From Sympetrum striolatum (lineage: Eukaryota > Arthropoda > Insecta > Odonata > Libellulidae), in the NCBI GenBank assembly GCA_947579665.1, contig OX388350.1:1488001-1552000 (forward strand): DNA of 64,000 nt, in the 5' to 3' direction. Positions 61,191 through 64,000 of the stretch are shown here, piece after piece (position 1 is the stretch's first letter; each line of letters opens with the position of its first letter). The position numbers and the translations under genes are program-made. The notes beneath the pieces are model-generated. The model was given only the letters and a program-made list of their open reading frames with translations. It had not been told where the DNA came from and ran no database searches.

Positions 61191-64000
61191 GGATCGAAGC
61201 AAGGACGAAGTGTCGCCATTTTTTACAATATAAACACTTTCGTATATATATATTTGAATTCAATGTTCTATAAAAATTTCAAGTCAATCGACCAAGTGAT
61301 TTTTGAGTTTTGCGGGCACAAACATATGCAGGCTGAATTTTTATACATAAGATATGTGCATAATTCGGTGGATTATTATAATTTAATTTGATTGCTTTTA
61401 CAACCCTTTCGTTTAACTTTCCCAATTGAAAAGCGTTCTATCATGAAGAGAAATAACTAAGGAATAAACACAAGGAAATAAAAGTTCCACATCTTCCACA
61501 CAAAGAGTCGTGTAACTTTGACAAAGTTATTTATTTCCTTGTGCTTAGTTACCTATGGAGTTCCCCAAAGTAAAAGCTCGTTTGATTGATTTAAATAAGG
61601 AATAATCTTTTCTAGATTACCATTTCCCCTTACTCTTGTGACTCCTATAGATTATAAAATCCAAGAATTTGTAAAATTAAATTATCCTTATAACAACACT
61701 GTAGCAAATTCTCACAATTAGCTTTGACGTTTACTAGCACCATCTTCAACATTTACATAAATACGCAATCCTCCATATGGCGTGTGCCTTGAAAAAGAAG
61801 AAAGAATGAGAGGGAACAAAAGTGTGTGTGCAGGTGAAAGGGTAGAATTCTTGGAAAACTGTTAAACAGGACAAAACGAAATAGGTGGGGGAAAAGGACA
61901 AGATAAACCTTTTGTTACCGAAGGAGAATGGAAAGGAAAAACTTTCTGGTTGGGAGAAGAGGACTGGTTGCAATTTGCTTGATTCATTTTGATTTTATCT
62001 AAAATAATGTGTCCGCTAGCCTTCTCTGATATATGTATAATTTTTAGCTCGCAAATAGAAGAATGACTCGAAGAAATACATCTCTCATAAAGTGGGACTG
62101 CAGAGCATCAGATTAGAAATTTTGTATGTTCTTCAGCCTATAACTTACGAAATCTCACTGTTTATCTGATGTATATTGAATGAAAATAATCGTAAATCGC
62201 TTGATGAAACCACTGTCCTAAAAATTGTATCCATGGAATATATATCGTTTCAGAGTAATGGCTTACAGTAAATACTGTAGTAAATGGCCAGCGGTAGACG
62301 TCCTTTTGGTAAAATTCTCGAAATTTTGTTTCTCAAAAGTTACTTCTCTCATTTTTTTAGCTATTTACTGATCCACCAATCGACTCCGAAGAGTATTACA
62401 ATTTGTTTATTTCGAAGTTCTCAGTATTTTAAGAAGACCATCTTTTATTTTATTAGTTATGAAAAATGTTAAGACCGCTATCCGTGGAATTGTGACTTCT
62501 GCATGACAATGTTAATCGACGTCTAACCAAATTAAAGACTTAGCTAGAGTATGAATTATTAGTACTCGACGCAGGATGGGCAAGTTATCGCGTGTGTGTT
62601 ACAGTAATGACTATTATAATTGTGTTTAAATGCGTATTTAAATGACATCTTTATTTTGTATTTTATAAACCAAATGAGATCGAATAGCAAATTTTATCAG
62701 TGAATCAAGATGAGTTTAACGTTTTGGCTATCATCAACACTGAGAGAAAAAATGTATTCACTTTCTCTTGGTGGTTTTTTTATATTAATTTTTAAGGTTC
62801 TTAAAATCTACGAAACTAATAACTGGATCTAACATTTAATGGGTAAAGGGATTGAAAACACTATACATTCAATGATAGTAATGAAAAAGAACCAAAGGAA
62901 CGCTAGTTTACGCAAATAGCTATTTCTTAAATTTTCCCGTTTTGTTGTTGATTGATTTCTAAGGGTATCTTGAAGGTTTATGAAAATCATTGGTTAGAAG
63001 AAAAAGCCTGAAAAGATGAATGTAAATATTGAGAACGTAATTTTGGAATTAGAATGCTCCGAAGCTTAATTTCTTCGGGAGTGATCATTCTACGGTTAAT
63101 ATATGCTTAATTCTACTCTTGAAAGCATAGACGGTCCGAGACATGGGCAGTCTGGGAGACCGTCGACAGCATTTGTGGGCTCTTCTCAGATCCCTTGAAG
63201 ATTCTCAATGATAAAATTATACTCGTTACTATAGCTTAGGTAATTTTGACGATTACACCCGGTCACAATATTTAAGTAAACTTTTTTTATCCATTAAGGG
63301 GAACTAGTTCTAAACGTCTGCCTGCCCAGAATGTCAATAATCTTCAGATTACCCCCTCCCAAGGATTGGAATCAATTTCCTTCGCAATGGATGCAGCTTT
63401 CTTTGGTCCTATTTCTCTGAGTAATTTCCTTTAATTCCAATTGATTGAAGAAGCCGTTACTTGGTGAAACTGCGTTATGTAAGAAATTGTGAATCTTTTT
63501 CCTTAGTTATTTCCACCATTCCTTATAGTCGTTGAGCTATGGCTATATTTTTACGGAAATTGCATTTAGGAAAACTGCTTAATCAGGCGTAATCCATCTA
63601 AGTTGCCCTTACACCCGTAAATGCTGTTTAATAATTAAAATTTAGCCTTCGTATTTTCCCTTTCCTTTTTTTAATGAGAGGCCAGTTTAGTCCATCAGCG
63701 ATTACTGAATAAAGCTCTAGAAATACTGACATCTCGTACTTATTATCTATGATTACTCTTAAATAAGATGGGTAAAGCTTCCTTTCTTGGGAAATATGTC
63801 AGGAGAATCTATTACTGCTGAATCTTAATGCTGCTTTCCAAGCCTCACCTATTCTTCCTTAAAACTTCTTGGTTTAAAGATAAGGAAGACATTTACGATA
63901 TCTTGAAGGTGCAGAAATTTAAATGTGTGAATTGCTCGACATTTGTGTGGGATCAACTGGAGGAAGCTCTAATTGTATGCATGAATGTATGCACATTGTA
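61191..64000 (+). other. No gene seen to the end of the window
   Basis: This holds a small foldback: CACAAGGAAATAAA (61469-61482) pairs exactly with TTTATTTCCTTGTG (61530-61543), and TAACTAAG/CTTAGTTA lies just outside. No TLDc continuation exon was recognised, although a short or diverged one could be missed by eye. Confidence 0.4.

Overview
This is a eukaryotic nuclear window, AT-rich, intron-rich and loaded with transposable elements. It is most likely from an arthropod and probably an insect. The grounds are the insect-like SmE protein, the TE mix (Helitron-like, Harbinger, hAT/ZMYM1-like, Penelope-like, several LINEs, several tRNA-derived SINE types) and the very long introns. Only two host genes can be supported, both on the + strand.

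Host gene 1 is a BTB-BACK-TLDc protein. Six coding exons (15294-15453, 21204-21369, 45270-45403, 45748-45907, 54137-54312, 59960-60112) join in phase at every junction, with GT-AG boundaries, and give 316 continuous residues. These run from the second half of the BTB fold, through BACK, into the start of TLDc. The 5' end (start of BTB) and 3' end (rest of TLDc) were not found and may lie outside the window. Intron 2 is about 23.9 kb. Host gene 2 is SNRPE (spliceosomal SmE), a complete intronless 99-codon ORF at 44692-44991. It is nested in intron 2 on the same strand, 278 bp before the next exon.

Everything else is transposon-derived or featureless AT-rich DNA. 0-5 kb holds an old 265-bp tandem repeat and a mariner-type MITE. 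5-7.6 kb holds two head-to-tail copies of a Helitron-like element. 10 kb has a tRNA-derived SINE. Intron 2 (21-45 kb) is a graveyard: two Harbinger transposase fragments, an AGGGTTGCCA-ended MITE, an hAT/ZMYM1-like transposase in two pieces, a Penelope-like element, three LINE remnants, SINEs and a 1.04-kb inverted-repeat element. Introns 4 and 5 (46-60 kb) hold a fourth LINE remnant and a nest of palindromes: a 610-bp inverted repeat, a 910-bp and a 4.7-kb terminal-inverted-repeat element that share ends and an AAAT flank, and two more Helitron-like copies.

The most unusual object is the Helitron-like family (four copies: 4976-6424, 6427-7551, 49841-50978, 56766-57889). It has 5'-TC, a 3' hairpin and insertion between A and T. 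Its whole body is a series of six diverged modules, 148-175 bp apart, each opening with a tRNA T-arm/B-box-like sequence (GGTTCGANNCC). One copy sits in one arm of a palindrome whose other arm is the empty site, so the ends are fixed to the base.
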